Source of the DNA: Voacanga thouarsii
Taxonomy: Eukaryota > Streptophyta > Magnoliopsida > Gentianales > Apocynaceae
Assembly: GCA_026120185.1 (NCBI GenBank)
Contig: JANUWF010001719.1
Location: 806,001 to 870,000, forward strand
Length of the DNA stretch: 64,000 nucleotides
Direction of reading: 5' to 3'
Under the pieces are notes generated by a model. The model worked only from the letters and a program-made list of their open reading frames with translations, made no database searches and was not told where the DNA came from. The first letter of the stretch is position 1, and each line of letters opens with the position of its first letter. This document shows, piece by piece, positions 21,353-35,504 of the stretch. Made by a program: the position numbers and the translations under genes.

Positions 21353-21623
21353 CTTTTTCCATTTTTATTTATCTGTCACAATTAACTAATTTACACAATT
21401 TAAGAAAAATTAGTTAGTTTCTAAAATTCATATAATTTTGTTTGTACATTCTAAAAGTACTATTGAATTTAACATTCTCCACAACCATTTTCTTACTTTA
21501 TTTGTTCAACTCTCTTTAAAATTATTACACTTTTATTTTTTAAAACTAGTTAATACAAGGGTATAAAAATAAAGTTAACATTAATAGCACTTAAATTTTT
21601 TCAATGTGACAGATAAATAGAGA
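21353..21623. mobile_element. MITE with ATTTATCTGTCAC ends
   Basis: The left end (CTTTTTCCATTTTTATTTAT, then CTGTCACA) is matched by the inverted right end near 21600-21623, with TA at both borders. No coding capacity. A second similar end (CAGATAGAGACGGGGGGAA, about 21646) suggests nesting or internal truncation. Confidence 0.5.
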
Positions 21624-21846
21624 TACTAAAACTTTTCGATTGTAACAGATAGAGACGGGGGGAATAAATTTTAAAAATATATATTTAAAATATTTCAAAT
21701 TTTGTAAGGTGGATATAAAATTTAGAAAATTTAGAAACATATCCCTCCTAATTCCGTTCCTACTTTTATTGTTATTATTATTACACAATTAAATGTCTTA
21801 TAATAATTTAGAGGACTGTTTAAAAACTCTTTATATTTCTTATATA

Positions 21847-22311
21847 CTCTCCCAATTCCAAATTATCTGTCCACCTTAACTGATTACGCGAAAATTAAGA
21901 AAAGTAAAATTTTTAATTAATTAAATATTTTCTTCTATTTTGACCCTTATAATTCAATAATAAGTATCTCTCTTTATATTAAGAAATACACAAGCTCCAA
22001 AGCGTTGAGATAACTTCAAATTACTCATCTTTCCTAAGTATTTAATTCTTACTAGAAATTTAGTCAAAATATTGATGAGTATTTAATTCTCCTACCAAGT
22101 TACTATTGATATTTTTTAAGAATTAACGAAATGAGTATGAATATTAGAATTCATAAAATGAATTTTTAACTATATTTTAATATGTTTGGGAAATAAAATA
22201 CTATTAAATGGGGTATATTTAAAATATTAAATCTTGATTTTTTTAAAAGGACAAATAATTTAGGACAAAGATTAAATTAGAAAGTGAACTGATAATTTGG
22301 GATAAAGAAAG
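21847..22311. mobile_element. Stowaway-like MITE, about 465 bp
   Basis: The left end CTCTCCCAATTCCAAATTAT is matched by the reverse complement of the right end, ACTTTCTTTATCCCAAATTA, with TA on each side. An extra internal copy of the end motif near 22250-22265 indicates a composite. Confidence 0.55.
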
Positions 22312-22420
22312 TATCTGCTATGATATTTATACATCTCATCCAACTATTTACCACGATTTTAATTGTTACAACATTAAAAGACAAGAGTTGAAATTCTAAT
22401 TCTTTATTACAGAAAATACT

Positions 22421-22475
<55 letters not shown>

Positions 22476-24676
22476 ATTCTTTATTAGAAAAATCATGTTT
22501 TGAATTATGTGTGGATATAAAAAATGGAATAAAGAATTATTTTGGAGTAGAAATATATAAAATACATAATCATCTAATTGTTGTTATTATTTGGAATAGT
22601 AAAAAGAGATAATAGTTATTTGGAAGAGCTCTAACCTCCATTCTGCCAAATATTATTGGATAAATATGTCAACGATGCCATCGAAGTAATAAATAATTTA
22701 GGAAACATCTTTTTTTGGGACTTGATTGGTAAGTTGTTATAATAAATTAACAACGAAACAATTATTTAAATATGCGGCTGCACTTATATAGATTAATAAT
22801 ATAAAATGGATTAAATTAGAATAAGAAAAGTGAACGAAGTTAAATTAATATGATATTATTTAATTATTATGGCTCTTGGACAACATAATTATTACTCTAT
22901 GCTCTTAAAATCTAACTGTTGTCGAAATCTCGACAACAAAAAATATAAAAAAACATTAACGAAAAGGGTTTTGGATCTTATAAGAAAGCTTTGTTATCAA
23001 ATAAACTTGATAGGAATGCTTTGTAGAAACAGTCATTTGAAATAATAGTATTTCTTAATATTGTAAGGACATTCTTTATCGACAATAAAAATTACGTACT
23101 AAAATTAGAATTATTTATAATTTTTATTGCCAAACTTAACGTATTTAATATTGGTTGACTTGGAGAAATATTAAAACCAAATCAATACCTAAGAGTAATA
23201 TATTGGTTGGGTAAAACAATATATGTTAAATTCATAATTTTCTATTTCCTTCTTTTATATTTTTGTGTTTTGGGTTTCTTAGAATAAATAAACAATTTAT
23301 TTATTTTATAAAGTTGAATATTTTACTATTAATAGATTTTTAAAAAAATTAACTAGACTAATCACTTAATATTTATATAATTATTGTTTTACACAGCCAA
23401 ATAGACAAACACAGTATACAAATAATCGATATCTATAATTAATATAGTAAGAGATTTTTTATTAATATTTAACGAAATCGGTATGAGTTGACATATATAA
23501 AATAAAAATTATTAAAATTTTCATAATCAAATAAATAATTGATCGGGTAATCGATCGAAATGATTATAAAAAAAATCATAATGCTGCCATTTTAGAAAGC
23601 ATTGGATCACTATGTTCATGGCTGCATATCGTAGATTTATATATATTTTTTGAAATAAATAGTTTGTAAAAATTTTGGGAGGATTGGATCCGACCTTTGT
23701 ATTAGATGCTGGCTTTGTTATTATTAGGGTTTATGTTTTTGACACGGTCGGTCGGATAATCATAGTCATACCTAACTAATCATGGTTAAGGAGAGCTAAT
23801 CAGTTGACCAGGTTACGTTAAGCGGACTTAAACGTGGCCGGGGGAGAGGAGGTTGTGACATTTAATTAATTAAATTCTTAACAAAAATTAAAATATTAAA
23901 ATAAATCAAATAGGGGTTAAGGAATAGGCAAGTGGAAGATGGTGGCGCGGCGGATGGAACCCACTCTTGTCCTCTTTCTCCAGCCGTGGACGGCCCTCTT
24001 CTAACCTTGGCCATCCCAGTTTGACTGCCTCAATTGGCTGCACCTTAATCACCATTTTCTTTTTTTTTTTTCGAAATGATATCTCCGTGTCGTATTTGCT
24101 TGCCATCACGTTTGAGGAGGAGTTCGCTGCAATGCATCCCACCGTCATCTTTCTTTTCTACGCCGGCTGCTTATATTTCTCGATGGGAATAATACATCCT
24201 ACAATTCAATCTAAGTCATCAAATATGGTGGTGTTAATGATTCAATTTTTAATATTTTGATTCGTAATTTTTAAAAAAATTATAATTAAAGACGAAGCTT
24301 TAATATTTTTAATAATTTAATCTTTAGTATTTTGATTTGTAAATTTAAACATTATAAATAAAAATAATGCTTTCGTGTTGGGAGCGATATTTATATGAAT
24401 AATAATTTGAGTGAATTAGATAATGAATTGTATTAAGCAAAATGATATGTTTTGTTAAAGTTTATTACTGTTATACTCTGAATTTAGAACATACAATTAT
24501 TTTAAAATTTATCATTTCAGGTTTACTTTAAAATTTACTATATTGTCAAATTAGTTATCATCTAATCAAAGTATATTACTGGTTTCGTAATTTCTTTCAT
24601 TGAAATTAAAAAAAAAAAGTTGTACTTGGCCAAGAACTTCTTCAGCGTCATATAGAGATTGATTGGGGGGTTTTGT

Positions 24677-24720
<44 letters not shown>

Positions 24721-24948
24721 GGTCACTAGAAAATGACAAAAACATCAATGTTCTTTTTTTCCCATTAAAATGTTAGACCAAGGGCTCACATATATATTCA
24801 TATCAAGTCTGAACATGCTATTTTCCAGAAAGTCTGATAACCTTTCACAACTTAGAGTGATATGATGATATTATATGTTATGAGGGTTTAATTACAAGGG
24901 ACAGTATTATCTCTCTTTACAAATAGTTGTAGATAAAAATTGGATAGT
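22312..24948. other. Gene-free AT-rich stretch
   Basis: It contains a compound CA/TA microsatellite (22421-22471) and another TA run (24681-24717). A slightly GC-richer island at 23690-24190 has an open frame (23967-24260) with no domain I recognise. Confidence 0.6.
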
Positions 24949-24949
24949 T

Positions 24950-25258
24950 TTTTTATTTTTCAGAGTCGAAAAAGCCCGTAATCGCTATTAGAGGTGCGTA
25001 CTGAATGAAATCCATCGCGGAGTCCTAGTCAATAAAGAAGTCACAGAATTAAATTAGTTTAAGTAAACCTTAACTGACCGACTCCCCAGAATTGGGTGAA
25101 GTCTGTTGTGGAATTCTAAGTAGTAAAAAACTCACGTAACCTAAATAAACCTTGACTGACTGACTTTCCACAAGGTTAAGGGCCCTTTTCTTTTAGAGTT
25201 GAACACGTGACTTCACTGTCAACGTGTTAGTACTCGACCAATTGGACTGAATCGAATC
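24950..25258 (-). mobile_element. Probable tRNA-derived SINE
   Basis: On the minus strand the head reads CAGTCCAATTGGTCGAGTAC with a B-box-like GTGTTCAACTC (plus 25195-25205) about 35 bases on, the layout of an RNA polymerase III promoter. The body ends in TAATAGCGATTACGGGCTTT, which resembles the tail region of plant SINEs, and is followed by an A-rich end (AAAAATAAAAAAACTATCC). Length near 310 bases fits. Boundaries and family are uncertain. Confidence 0.5.
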
Positions 25259-26875
25259 TCTTTAGTTTTATATTCTTTTTATTATATTATGTTAATTTTA
25301 ATTTTATCAAATCAAATTAAAATTATATGTGAATATGTAATATAATCATGTAAATTAATATTTGATATATTCGATTATTTAATTATTCACTCAATATGGT
25401 ACAAGCATGTTTTTCTTGTCGTTATGATTAGAAAATATCCTTAGGTTTAGTGTAGGAAGATGGTAAGACTAATTAATTTGCGACCATAGTCATTACATCA
25501 ATAAATAGTGCCGTACTAGCTACGACCGCAGCCCCCTACATCCAACCACTAAAAGAGGGAGGAAAGATAAGGGGAAAAAGGGGAAACCATACTTCATTAA
25601 TGATGCATTCTTTAGGTTCATGGTACAAGCCATTGGGGGTACAAGTCCACAGCTCCTTAGACAACTGAAAAAACAAAATAACTGTTCCCAAAATTATCTG
25701 TCATCAAGAATCAAGAATTTTCTCTACCCACTTGCCCCCCAATTATGGCCATTTTGCTCCATTCCTAGCGAACCCCACCCTCTATCGCGGTGTCTCTTTG
25801 AGCCAAATTATATTACTATCATTTTCAATCGGATTTCATACCCAATTTCTAAGAGAAGAGGATTTATAGCAGGGAACATAAATTACCAGTTTTAAACTCG
25901 AAGTTGGTAGAAAATAGTATTATATTTTAAAAATAGGGTATTCATATTTAGATTAAAGTGAGTAATATATTTGGCAGTAACTGAATACGTATTTAAAACT
26001 TTGATATTTAGTTATGAAAATTTTAAAAGATTAAAGATATGAAATTTGTCGAAAGAGTTGGCCAAGTCGGAGGGTGAATAAAATATTCTAATTTTCACTT
26101 TGAGTTTAAATTTTTTTTAAAATATGAATGAGTCTTTTTACAAAAGACTTATCATTTATAATTTATATTCTTCGTGTGATTTATAAATTATTATACAAGA
26201 TAAGACTTATCTATTGCACAAATTTTAATAGTAATTATAAATTTTCTTATTAATTATTGTTAATCAAAAAATATTTTATTTATGATTATGAGTTTTTTTA
26301 TTAATTAAAAAAATACAATTTATCATTTCATGTAATTTGAAAAATATTATATATATATATTGTCAATTTTGCCCCTTAATTTAAGAAACTATCTATTCTC
26401 ATGTCACGCACATCTTTTTCTTTCATCGGAGAGAAGAATACGTTTGAGTGGATAAAACTTTGAATGTCAAACTACGATATATTTCTGTCATCCATATCAC
26501 CAAGTAAAGTAGAGGAGGCGCAGACGTACGTACTCTCCCTAGCTATTTCAATGTACTTACTTCAATGGATAACTTTCTCCTTTTCCTTGTGTGGGGGTTG
26601 GAATTTCTTCTTCCCCTGCAGAGAGAGGTTGGGAGGCAGAGGGTTTGGAGTTTGACATCCAAAGGAAACAGACAACTGAGAATCAAACTTCAATCTATCT
26701 TTAGAATAATGGCACCCGAAGCGCATGAAGAACAGCAAGTCTTGTGCTCCTACGTGGATTGGCTAATAGAGTTGACCTTGACTTACCTAACTTGGTTTTA
26801 GCATTCTTCGGATAGCTGATCAGCCACCAATAGACAACCTCCGTTCTTACATGCTTAATTTCTTCAATTTTCTTC

Positions 26876-26876
<1 letters not shown>

Positions 26877-26953
<77 letters not shown>
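26877..26953. repeat. ATT microsatellite
   Basis: About 25 uninterrupted TTA units. The apparent poly-leucine and poly-asparagine frames across it are artefacts of the repeat. Confidence 0.97.
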
Positions 26954-26954
<1 letters not shown>

Positions 26955-29900
26955 TCTTTTTTTTCGGATCGTCGTGGAAGTAGTGATAGTTAGGGCTATA
27001 AATGAGTCAGAGCTGAGTCTAAATTTGATTAGCAATATGTATATTCGGATCTAATTCAAATACCCACTAATATATTATAAAAAAATTCATATTTGACTAT
27101 ACGTGTATCGAGTTTATTCGATTTGAAAAATATATAATAATATAATATTTATTTATAATATAAAAATGAAAATATAATATATTTTATATAAAAAATATAT
27201 ATAACATATAATGTAATATGTATTTATATAATATTTAAATTCATCGAGTAATCAAATAAACGAATATAAAATTATAATACACATACTTGATTTATTGACA
27301 TGAGTATGTGTATTATAGTTTCATATCCAAATTTAATTATATAGGCTAAACGAATAAATATATTTAGAACGGATTGAGTAATAAAATTTCTATACCAATC
27401 CATTATAAACAAGTTTCAATACGAGTCAAATCCGAATATACCCGATTCATTGACAACCTAGTGATTGTGAAGCAATTGATTTGTTTAGGCCAAGGTACAA
27501 GCATGACTTTGTCAAGCTCAGGTCGATGGGGAAATTGACTTCTTATTTATGCATTTCTACAATGTTCCAATCTCTTCAGTAACTTTAGGCCTTATCGTGA
27601 AAGTTATCGCCAAATTTCTCCTAGACACTACTTAAGAAAATAAAAATTGAAACTAATTATCTGATCATTTATTAATATCGATTGATTAAAAGTTGTTATT
27701 ATTGATATATATTAAAATCGTCAATTTTAGAAAAATCAATGATTTCTCAAAATCGACTTGATTAAGAATTAAAATAGTTTATATTTAATTAATTTTTAAT
27801 TTTTTGGATAAAATTATGCCAAAAAGTAGAAAATTGGTAAAATAAATATTTTTCTTAATATAAACAATTCTCATGTAAATGTAAGTTATTAAACCAAATT
27901 ATTTTATAAACTCTAATAAATAGAACATATCTAAATAATAACTTTTTATTTTTATTTTATTTTATATAATAAGAATTAAATTTTATTTAGGTTATATATT
28001 TATTTATTTATTCGTGTGTGTGTGTGTGTGAGAGAGGGGGGGGGGGGGGAGGGATTAATTGGTTCGAAAAGGGCTTTGCAAACTAAACTCTAATGGATTT
28101 GGCATAATTTGATCTCGAGGAAATAAAAAATAATGGATAATTCATTGGTCGCGGATCATTAATCAGATTGATAACTCGCAAGAATTGCTAAAAACTTGTT
28201 CCACTGCCATCAGACCTAAAAAAGGAAATATCACAATTATTTTAACTTAGATTAAAAAAGATTAGATTAATAATCTAACATTCTTCGAATAAGGTTATTA
28301 ATTTGATAGAAAAATTGTTCTTCACATCATTCTCAGCATGAGATCATCCACAATTAATCACTAGCTAGGATTTTTCTGCTAATTCAAAAAGGGTACCATA
28401 AGACTTCAATTCCCACCATGCAAGCAAAAACCCTTTTTTCAAATTTGCCAAAACCTGCATTTCTGCAGCAGTCTCCTGTAAAAATGAGCCATCCAAATAT
28501 AGCCTCTCGTGTTATACAGGAAAAGGGTCAAAGATAGAGAGTATAGGAGAAGAAGGCGAGAAGCCATACATGAAGAAAAGAGTTGGAAGGAAACAACAAA
28601 CAAGAGATGGACAGTTGAATGATGCACCCGAAGTGCTCGTCAAACATAGAAAAAAACTAGGAAGATTTTGTTTCACGAATCATAAATGTCAAATCGAAGA
28701 AGAACCCTACGAAACCTCGACCTAGTCATGTGTGTAGAAGCTTTGAACTTTGAATAAAATTCATCAACTTGTCCTATTTCTCGTGTCTGATCTATATCTG
28801 CCTTGGCCGAAAGAAACAAATCTATCCAACCCCCTTCATTAGTACATTTTGGATCTGATAATGAGAGACATATGCCTATGCCCACATCCAAGCTTTTGTC
28901 ACTAGTGGGGGCTTTGGGTTCCTTTCATGTCATGTCCCACCCTGCAAATATTGACACAAGGGTCGCACCTAACCTTTTTCCTCCCTGTTGCTCTTATGAG
29001 TTATGTCCCTGTGGTTCATTGTCTCCCCCGTGGGGAGTGGGGTTGGGGAAGGCCCCAAGCAAGAAAATGAAGTGCATTATATATATGTATGTATGTATAT
29101 TGCATTCTTTTCAAAGTTCTATATTAGAAAGTTTTTAAATCTATAGAGTTTTGAGGTAAAAGAGTATTACTCATTTCATCTGAATTTACATATCTTATTT
29201 TAATTTACACAGATTTTAAAACACTTTTGATTATGGCTTAGTTACAATATTAGGGGACTTATATATTATTGGAGCATTTATTCCTTGAATAAAAAAAAAA
29301 TAATTTAAAAACTTAAAAGAAAAATATATTAGAAGGGCAAGGGAGTTGCCCAAACTCTCACAACAATATTGATATACTCCTGATATTTAATTTTAAACTA
29401 CAGAAATAGAAATATGATACTATACTTCCTAAATTACTAATTATGTATTCAGCTATAGATATACTTCCTGAATTATTAATAGTATATTCAACTATTGATA
29501 AGCTTGTTGGTTTCACAATATGCAAATGGCTTTCTTGGAATGAATAGCAGTTTGGACAAAGTGGAAAAAGGAAGAAGTAAGAGTATTGAACCCTGTTTAG
29601 CCTTTGAATTTTGGCAGATGAAGGGCTGCTCCTTGCTTGACTTGATTTTAATTATTGAACAAATTGCTTGACATAATTGTCCGTGTCATAGACTTCCAAC
29701 ATACTTCAATAATTCTATTACTACTTACTAACAAAGCACATGGAAAGAGTCCACATCTCCATTTCAAATTGATTCAATTAGATGATGATTTATCTCTTTG
29801 CTTTTGTATTTGCAATTTCTTTTTAGCAATATATTCTAAAAAGGTTTTGATTTAAATTATTATTTTATTAGTTCTTTTGATCAATTTTCAAATTGCCACT

Positions 29901-32312
29901 CAAAACGTGAACCTGGTTCACATTGATATTCAAATTCAATTTTTCCTACCTATCATTTCTATTCATTTGACTTTTAATGAATTATAAAAATTAATTAATA
30001 TTTAACAAAAATTCTAATGGAAATGGCAAAGTGGAAAATTGTAAATACTATTGAAGTTTGGATGTCAATTTGAAAATTAACCAAAATTTTGGGTAGCAAA
30101 ATATTTTTTTTTTCTTTCTATTTTCATCACTACCGATCTATCATATTTTATTTTAAATAAGGTGATGAATTGAGTTCCCAACCCCAATGGTCCCTCTCCC
30201 ACGTCCTAGAAAACCACGTCCATGAATTTCTAAACAGGAAAAGAAAATAATAATACTTGGAAAAGACGGTTCGAGGAAGGACGGAGATTAAACAAAAGAA
30301 TAGAAGGCAGCAGATTAGCCGGCGGTGCCACCTTGTTTGGTTGACTAACGAGGCGGTGTGGTGGTGGTGGTGGTGGTGGTGCAGACGGCGGAGGCTTTAT
30401 CTTAGCCCCTCGTGCGAGACTGACTGAGACAGGAAGAGAGGGAGATAGAGAGAAAGAGAGGGTGGCGACAGGTAGCAACTTGCGAGTGGGGCTGGGGTAA
30501 AATGAGTGGGGCACAGAGGGTAATGAGAGAGATCACGTGCGGTCTACAAGTCAAAACACACGAGAGAGTGAGGGCCACTCGTATACTTGTCGGCCACGAG
30601 GCATTTCTCTCTCTCTCTCTCTCTTCTTCTTATTGGGAATTGGTCCGGTTTCTTCTCCTTCCTTCTTGAGCCCTTAAAACTCGGGGGGTCCTCAGTCCTC
30701 CACACTCCCTGTCCCCATCGGGCATCCACTTCCACCCTTGTCTCTTTTTCTCTGTAAAGCGCGTGAACTACTTGGGAATAGTTCGAAACAACCTTCCCCC
30801 ATACGAATCCTTCTCTCTCTCTCTCTCTCTCTCTGAAGGAAACCAAACCCTTCCTTCTTCCTCTTTGTTGGAAGCAAACCTTTTTTTTTTTTTTAAGTAT
30901 TCGAACTTTGTAGGATTAGTACTGTAATTATGAATCACCTCCTCAGACTTTGATGTTCAGAAAAGAGTTTCAACTTCTAATTTAGTGTCTAAAATTTATT
31001 ACATCTTTTATTTTAAAATATTTATTTATAAAATTTTTTATATACAAATTAAGAATATTAAAAATAATATTATAATTTAGATAATTTTTTTTATTCATAT
31101 TTATAACTATTGGTAAAATTTTTTTAAAAAGTAGGAAGAAAAAAAATATGCACAAAACGTTTAGTTAAGGCTATTGTTGGTTAACAATTTTTTTAAATTT
31201 TTTAAATTTTAAAACTTCTTATTCTAAAAAAAAAAAAATCTTAACCTACATTTATTTCGTAATATAAACCTTAAACTTATATACACAAATTTAAAGATTT
31301 TGAAAATACAATATTTTATAAGTTAAATTATTTAAAATACTTTTACTTTAAATTATTTAAGAAATTAGAAAGTATAATATTTAAAAAATAATTGATGATT
31401 TATTAATCTCTTTGTTTATTTTCAAAAGGAAATGTTCCAAATTAAGCTTTTGTAATATAGAACAAATTGCACAATTAAAAAAAAAATGTATATAAACTTC
31501 ATAGCCCTACATTTGTATGAGGTCCAAATGAAGAGTAAAGTGTATGAGGTCCTTGATCTGTCTTGGACCAACTCTTTTCCACCTTCCATTATTATGTTTT
31601 TTTAACCTTCTCCCCTTTTGTATTTCGTTCATTGTTGATGTCAATTAGATTAAGAAATAAACAAAAAGTTTGATGGTAATGCCCCTGTAATTAATTTTGA
31701 TAGGTCTAAACTTCCTCTTTGAAGGGTTACAAATAAAGTTGAGAAACGAATTGGAAAAAAAAAAAATCAAAGACAATAAAAATTGAAAGTAAATATATAA
31801 TTTAATTAGAAAAAATTAGGAAGGAAAGTAAATATAAAGAAAAAATTTCTCTTCTTCATTAGATTTTTAACTTGATATAAGACAAAGTTAAAGATAAATT
31901 AAATAAGATAAAATGTAAATTTATTTTGCACTTCAATTAAATAAAATAAAAAATTAATTATATTTTATTAGAGTACTTTTATTTTTCTTTCCACTCTCTT
32001 TACCTTAATTAATTTGCAAATCAAACATATTGTAATATGAACAACAAAACGAACAAAAGAGCAAAAGAAGCCAATGAAATTGGCATAGCCATGGCACTGC
32101 AGTGGCATGACCACCACCACCTCGACTCCCTGATTAGACCGCTGATTTGTCCTTGGAAGCTTACCACCAACTACCCAAAATCATCCCCGTACCCATCATT
32201 TCACTTGTCAACAACACCCAAGAAAAACCCCAACCTGCCTTCTTCCCCATTTTCTCATCAGACTGTAACATAGCCCCATTAGGGTTTGACATTGGCTCGA
32301 TCTCTGTGAACT

Positions 32313-32313
<1 letters not shown>

Positions 32314-32348
<35 letters not shown>
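32314..32348. repeat. TC microsatellite
   Basis: About 17 TC units followed by a short CA run. Confidence 0.95.
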
Positions 32349-32357
<9 letters not shown>

Positions 32358-32378
32358 GGTTTTACAACCCATCTTGAC

Positions 32379-32913
32379 TTTAAAATTTGAAAAAAATAAT
32401 TCATTTTGTCATCTTAATTATAATTAAAATTTCATATTGTTATCTAAATTTTATTTTAAATTTAATTACCATCTGAACTATAATTTTTTTTTACATTGTC
32501 ATCCAAACATCTCAAACCCTTAAATTAAGTTAATTAACATGGTAAATTAAATATAAAACAATATAAATTTTTTTATCTAACTAACTTAAATAATAAAAAG
32601 ACTAAATTAGTCCGATTAAATTAAGTTAAATTAGTTCAATCATATAATATTTTTTATTTTTTTAAATTTAAATTTATAAATAATTTAGTCTTTTTATTTT
32701 TTAAATTAGTTATGTGAGAAATTTATACTGTTTTATATTTAATTTACCATGTTAATTAACTTAATTTAAAGATTAGAGGTGCTTGGATGACAATGTAGGA
32801 AAAAGTAATAATTCATATCACATTTAGATTCAAAACTAAGTTTAGATGGCAATATGGGATTTTGATTATATTTGAAATGAAAAAGTGAATTTTTTCCTAA
32901 AAATTTTAAGGAG
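32379..32913. mobile_element. Fold-back element with about 230-bp arms
   Basis: The left arm (32379 to about 32610) and the right arm (about 32680 to 32913) are inverted copies of each other. The best block reads TACATTGTCATCCAA, then AAATTAAGTTAATTAACATG and on through AAACARTATAAATTT, ending in AATAAAAAGACTAAATTA. Outer blocks ATTCATTTTGTCAT and ATTCACTTTTTCAT also pair. The single strand would form a long, nearly continuous hairpin with a short centre. No coding capacity and no clear target-site duplication. Confidence 0.8.
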
Positions 32914-34018
32914 TTAGATTTACCAATTATTTCCACTTATATGTTATTTTTTTTTCTTTTTAATATGAGATTTTTTAACAAGTTTGAAATATCGACAGAT
33001 ATATATGAGAAAAATGAAATCAAAGAAGGTTCTATTATAACTAACAATAGTCTGCTTGTTCGATTCAAATAATACTCTAGTGTAGAGTGTGTATTGATTA
33101 CAATAGTAGTAGTTTTTTTAATTTTAATAATGAGTAAGTTGATTAAAAAGTATAAATATAGATAAGAAAATAATAAATTATATTAAAATATATACTATTA
33201 CATGTTACTTTTGAAATTTATACTTTTCTAAAATTAGCTACTATTAAATCTATAAAAATTTCCATTTGATTTTTTTATTTAACAAAATTTATTAATTTTA
33301 CTAATTTAATTATGACTAAATTTATAAAAATTATTATTTCAAATTAAAGACACTCATCAGTACCACAGCATCTTCAATGGTTGAGATGGTCGTAAAAAGA
33401 AGTAGACAACAAGGTCCATCCTATTCAATTGTGTGACCTGTATGTCTAAAGAGGTGTATTTTTTTTTCAAACTTTTTTAAAAATAATATTACGTTAATCT
33501 TTTTTAATAAAAATAAGCTTAATATAAATAAATTTTGTTGGTAAATTATTGATAATTTTATTGTTAAATTTGAATATATAATGTTGATTATTAAATTTAT
33601 AAATTTTTATAAAATTTAAAATTAAAATTAAAATTATATTTATATTTATTTTTTAGAATATAATCCAAATATGTGTACACGCTAACATCACTGTGCTTCT
33701 AAGCTTACCGATAAAATGGAAGAGAGAACTACTTGTCAGCTGACACATTTGCGTGCAATGTGCAGCCGCTACAGGATTAAGTCGAAATGCAATATCAAAA
33801 ATAGAAAGTTTAATCAATTTTAACTTACTCGTTCAAGAAATAAAAAAAAATGATAATAGTTTTTTTTGGGGGGCTAAATGGAGAGTTAATTTTTAATAAA
33901 ATTAGCCATCCTGGGTCATTACATTCAAAAAATATCTTCAGCATTTGTCACTACTAATACTGTTTTGGCTGAAATTTTACTAAAAAAGTTTGAAGTCTTA
34001 ATTTTTTTTTTTAATAGA

Positions 34019-34150
34019 ACGATATCGTTTTGATCATTCTAAATAATGTTATTTTGATATTTATATAACCGTGTATAATATTTATGTAATCTTGTACAAT
34101 ATTTATGAAATTATTAATATTCATCAAATTGCTGCACAAGTTCTGTATAG
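34019..34150 (+). repeat. Dispersed repeat copy A (AACGATATCGTT end)
   Basis: This segment starts AACGATATCGTTTTGATCAT and ends near GCAGCACAAGTTC-type sequence. It matches the reverse complement of 39290-39436 along its length, including the palindromic AACGATATCGTT and the ACTTGTRCAG motif. Confidence 0.6.
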
Positions 34151-34312
34151 AAGTTCTGTATAGAGCTTACGAGACTCAGATCCGTCCTATTACAACATTT
34201 GGAATCATATGCAAGTTTACAAAATGATAATAGTTCGTAGTTTACCTAAAATATGTAGCATAATACGAGTCAAGATATTTGGTATAATGCTTTTTAATAC
34301 ATCTTAAATTTA

Positions 34313-34790
34313 ATGTTATTTGTTGGTAAGTAATAAAAACTTTAGTAATAAATAAATTATCTAATAATATATAAAATATGAAAATTTAACGTGGTTTAAT
34401 TAACATAATCTACGTTCACGAGTAAAATATGAGCAATCTTTACTAATAAAAAAATAATACAAAGGAGACATAGAAGTGAAAATTCTCAAAATACTCTCAA
34501 ACTCAACAAATACACAAACTAACGAAAATCTAACAATGTAGTATGCGTCATTAATTCAAACTTTTAAGATTACACATTAATACTCTTGATAAGGCTCGCT
34601 TATATAGAAGTTAAAAACGGACAAGTATATTAATTACAAATTCAAGTAAGAATAAAATTACGAACTCAAAAGATAATTTTAAAAAAAATATTTCTAAACC
34701 AATTAAACAACTCTTCTTAAACTAGTATTCCCAATCTAAAAAAATTATAATACAAAACAAATCCTTCAATACTTAAAAAAAAATCTCAAA
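34313..34790. other. LTR-like remnant
   Basis: The stretch TTTAACGTGGTTTAATTAAC and CTACGTTCACGAG (34387-34421) resembles the conserved block found in LTRs of many plant elements, and TTATATAGAAG at about 34599 could be its TATA region. It may be a solo LTR, but I cannot fix its ends or find a target-site duplication. Confidence 0.3.
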
Positions 34791-35504
34791 TTTTTGTTGT
34801 GGTTTTTTAAAAGAAATCTCGAGTTTAATATTGATCCAGCATGTGCCCACTATGCACTATCAATATAATTTTTGAGCTATCCAATGGGCAGAGAAAAATT
34901 ATTTCATCTCTTTTGATGAATGTATTCTTGGATAAGGAGGACCATGATTGCTCATCCAAACTCAAGACATGTTTAGGTGGACTCTAACGACAGGAATAAA
35001 GAGAAACCAAAAATGTATCGAGGAAGCAACAGGCAGCCACTTCAATTGATGCCACAAAGGCTTCTGCTCACGTGAGAAAATGCCTTCTGCTCTTGTGCTC
35101 AACAAATAAACAAAAGTGGACCCAAAAAAAATCAATCCTGTCTCACTTATTTTAACTTAATATTGTATGATTTTGCTAATGACTTATAAAAAGTGTTACA
35201 AAAAACTAGGTAGAAACCTGATTAATTGCATTGACCAAAACCAGCTAGAAATTGCTCTTGTTTTTGCTTAATTAGCTTGCCCTACTCAATTGGTAATAGT
35301 GTTCTTCTAAGTATACACGCTCCATATTCTTTGAATATAATCATTTCAAACAAATTTATGTTTTGTCAAAGCAGTGTATAGTATGTTGTTTCATTCACAT
35401 TTTGGCATCTTAAATGAAATTTGACTGACAATTTTATTTTTGAAGAACGTGCGTGTGTGTATATATATATATATAAAATTAAATAGAAACGTGATGATTT
35501 ATTA

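Larger units (their letters stand above)
25263..32378. other. Gene-free stretch with microsatellites
   Basis: No recognisable gene. Besides the ATT and TC repeats listed separately it has a GT/GA/G tract (28014-28051), a GGT run (30357-30382), CT runs (30606-30624, 30812-30834) and a weak inverted repeat at 29878-30083 (arms TCAATTTTCAAATTGCCACT and its near complement). A GC-richer, possibly promoter-like island lies at 30170-30860 with a CACGTG G-box at 30534, but no coding frame follows on either strand. Confidence 0.55.

Noticed and set aside
26847..27054. Poly-leucine and poly-asparagine frames
   Set aside because: They are translations of the ATT microsatellite.
30230..30877. Proline-rich minus-strand frames
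   Set aside because: They come from GGT and CT simple repeats in a GC-richer island; no start context, domain or splice pattern supports a gene.
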